From Pseudoalteromonas arabiensis (lineage in GTDB: Bacteria; Pseudomonadota; Gammaproteobacteria; Enterobacterales; Alteromonadaceae), in assembly GCF_001550155.1 (NCBI RefSeq), contig NZ_LRUF01000011.1, positions 1-64,000 of the forward strand: a DNA stretch of 64,000 nucleotides, given 5' to 3'. Shown piece after piece: positions 62,518 to 64,000 of the stretch. The first letter of the stretch is position 1. Each line of letters opens with the position of its first letter. Under the pieces are notes generated by a model that was not told where the DNA came from, ran no database searches, and saw nothing but the letters and a program-made list of their open reading frames with translations. The translations under genes and the position numbers were made by a program.

Positions 62518-63225
62518 ATGGCTCACCTAACGAAGATATTAAAACATGGCTTACATGCGCTGTTTCCTAACTTTTGTGTTACGTGTCAAACGCATATAAA
62601 AAGTAACTACGCACTTTGCGAGCATTGTTTAAACGACTTAAGATTATTTGATCTAAGCAAACATGCCAATTTACTTCATCGCCCTGATATTTGTGACGCA
62701 TTCCCCGATTGTCATTTTGATCACCTCATAGCCTGTGCATGGTATGAAGCCCCAATGAAACAGTGGCTTAAACAGCTGAAGTTTAGTGATAAACAGTACT
62801 ATAAAATTGCCCTACAACAGGTTATTTATTTGCAGTTGCAGCGCGCAAAGGCAGTCAATGAATCTTGGCCTGATGAATTTATTATTATGCCGCTGCACAA
62901 TAAACGCTTTATAAAACGAGGGTATAATCAGGTAAGCCAAACTTGGCTACCGGTATTAAAAGCAATGAACTTAGTTGTAACTGAGCCGCTTGTTAAACAA
63001 AAAGCAACGATTGCACAATCTTCTCTCAGTAAAGCGAAACGAATTAAAAATATGCGTAATGCATTTGTGTGCGAAACTAATTTGCAGGGTAAGTCGGTCG
63101 CCATTATTGATGATGTAATGACCTCAGGGGCAACATTGAATGCAGCAACCGATGAGCTAAAAAAAGCAGGTGCCAAACACGTATGGGCAATGCTGACGTG
63201 TTTGACCCCTTTAGGAGAACCTTAA
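62518..63225 (+). CDS. ComF family protein (GntX-like)
   Basis: A 235-residue phosphoribosyltransferase-fold protein. An N-terminal four-Cys zinc region (FCVTCQTH, LCEHC), a middle MKQWLKQLKFSDKQYY, and C-terminal PRPP motif VAIIDDVMTSGATLNA. Related to ComF, which aids DNA uptake in naturally competent bacteria; GntX in E. coli is linked to use of DNA as nutrient. ATG at 62518 follows AAGGA by nine bases. Divergent from bioH. Confidence 0.9.
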   Translation: MAHLTKILKHGLHALFPNFCVTCQTHIKSNYALCEHCLNDLRLFDLSKHANLLHRPDICDAFPDCHFDHLIACAWYEAPMKQWLKQLKFSDKQYYKIALQQVIYLQLQRAKAVNESWPDEFIIMPLHNKRFIKRGYNQVSQTWLPVLKAMNLVVTEPLVKQKATIAQSSLSKAKRIKNMRNAFVCETNLQGKSVAIIDDVMTSGATLNAATDELKKAGAKHVWAMLTCLTPLGEP

Positions 63226-63231
63226 AATACG

Positions 63232-64000
63232 TTAATCACCCGCTGCATGAAAAGCATTACCAAAGAATAAAGCATTGCTCAATAATCGGCTAGTACCATA
63301 CCAATACCCACGGAACACAGGGTTATCCGTCATACCAATAACACTGCCTTTTCCATATGAATGGGCTATTAAGCCCGCAGCACCGGCAACTTGCTCTACA
63401 TTCACATCATCAGTAAAGCCCGCTAACAATGGCTTATCTGTGTATGTTAAAACATTTACAAACGGTGCATCTGACTTTTCAAGCAACCAAGTGCTATTTT
63501 TAAATACTGGCAGGGTATTACGGTTCAGTGAAAATGTTAGCGGGTGTGATAAATCAACAGACGTATTAAAGATTGCTCCGGCAATACGTTGACGGCCCGC
63601 TAAGTGATCTTTATCGGCATAAGTAAGCCCTTGCGTATTAAATGCGCTCGCTACATCACGACGAGATAAGTAACTGGCCTTTAATAATTGCTGATCAGCA
63701 AGGAACTTGGCCCCCCCTTTATGACCCCAAATAACACCACCTTTACGTACCCAAGCTTTGATCGCAACCTTGGTTGCATCATCAAGTGTATTGTAATTAC
63801 CATGAGCCAAAATAATATGACTGTAATTTTCAAGGTCAAGACTACTAAGACGAGGCATTTCAACAATAGTTGGCGCAGTGCCTACAAAACGGTCGAGGTA
63901 ATACCATACTTCGCCCAATTCATATTGGCTGGTGCCTGCACCACCCACGAGTAAAACTTTAGGCGCTTTTACAACGGCCATAGAGCGAGAGCCTAAATCA
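63232..64000 (-). CDS. C-terminal part of a probable M14-family zinc carboxypeptidase (partial)
   Basis: The minus-strand frame is open to the window edge (64000), so only the last 256 residues are present. They form a glutamine-amidotransferase-like C-terminal domain: KVLLVGGAGTSQYELGEVWY, ILAHGNYNTL, GGVIWGHKGGAKFLAD, and FRGYWYGTSRLLSNALFFG at the end. This tail, with FRxYWYGTxRL, is characteristic of large secreted M14 peptidases of marine gammaproteobacteria. The catalytic part lies outside the window. An internal Met at 63981 is not taken as the start because the frame continues upstream (GSRSM). Confidence 0.65.
   Translation of the reverse strand, partial: DLGSRSMAVVKAPKVLLVGGAGTSQYELGEVWYYLDRFVGTAPTIVEMPRLSSLDLENYSHIILAHGNYNTLDDATKVAIKAWVRKGGVIWGHKGGAKFLADQQLLKASYLSRRDVASAFNTQGLTYADKDHLAGRQRIAGAIFNTSVDLSHPLTFSLNRNTLPVFKNSTWLLEKSDAPFVNVLTYTDKPLLAGFTDDVNVEQVAGAAGLIAHSYGKGSVIGMTDNPVFRGYWYGTSRLLSNALFFGNAFHAAGD

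Noticed and set aside
1-64000. CRISPR arrays, tRNA or rRNA genes, prophage
   Set aside because: No spaced direct repeats, no cloverleaf-like sequence, no rRNA signature and no phage structural genes were noticed on reading; tRNAscan or similar was not available.

Overview
The window looks like chromosomal DNA of a marine gammaproteobacterium of the order Alteromonadales, most likely Pseudoalteromonas. This is inferred from the AT-rich, evenly gamma-proteobacterial coding style, near-E. coli ribosomal proteins, a cysteine-less S14, an envZ-ompR-greB-tex block, a bioH/comF divergent pair, and abundant exported enzymes (GH97 glucosidase, PhoD-type phosphatase). No rRNA, tRNA, CRISPR array or prophage was seen.

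Layout. Positions 286-8976 (minus strand) hold the complete spc and alpha ribosomal operons (rplN to rpmJ, then rpsM to rplQ), with secY and rpoA. A 37-codon rpmJ, an alpha-operon S4-type leader and a strong spc promoter can be read. The S10 operon that normally precedes rplN is absent; an AsmA-like gene lies there instead. From 11.3 to 21.2 kb come an unknown protein, a TorF-type porin behind a sigma-54 promoter, an aldo/keto reductase, a four-gene YIP1-MacA-MacB-like export operon, two Bor-like lipoproteins, and an operon ending in an iodotyrosine-deiodinase-like nitroreductase. From 21.2 to 26.8 kb lies a sulfide/persulfide-type locus: an RND pump and adaptor behind a two-cysteine ArsR regulator, divergent from a DUF2892-rhodanese pair. 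The DUF2892 gene is broken by a 267-bp MITE-like element.

From 26.8 to 42.7 kb there are a PhoD phosphatase, a PH-domain/LysE/DUF3224 operon, an MsbA-like ABC exporter, an OmpA-type lipoprotein, a periplasmic solute-binding protein, ChrA, a speA-acyltransferase-acyltransferase-MscS cluster, and a two-gene unit joining a P-loop NTPase to an ABC exporter with degraded ATPase motifs. From 42.8 to 48.4 kb there is a PhoP/PhoQ-like two-component operon with accessory envelope proteins, a porin with a hairpin over its ribosome-binding region, and speE. From 48.4 to 54.2 kb there are a chemoreceptor, a cupredoxin-like/beta-barrel pair and a GH97 enzyme. From 54.2 to 64 kb come envZ-ompR, greB, two extra genes, tex, a SprA-like pair, bioH, a ComF protein and the 3' end of a probable M14 carboxypeptidase.

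Most genes are housekeeping or envelope functions. The points most worth a second look are the sulfide-sensor/RND/rhodanese locus with its MITE, the dehalogenase-like flavoenzyme, the degenerate ABC/P-loop pair, the sigma-54 porin promoter, the Yip1-containing exporter and the split of the S10 and spc operons. All family names come from reading motifs and from memory; no search was run.
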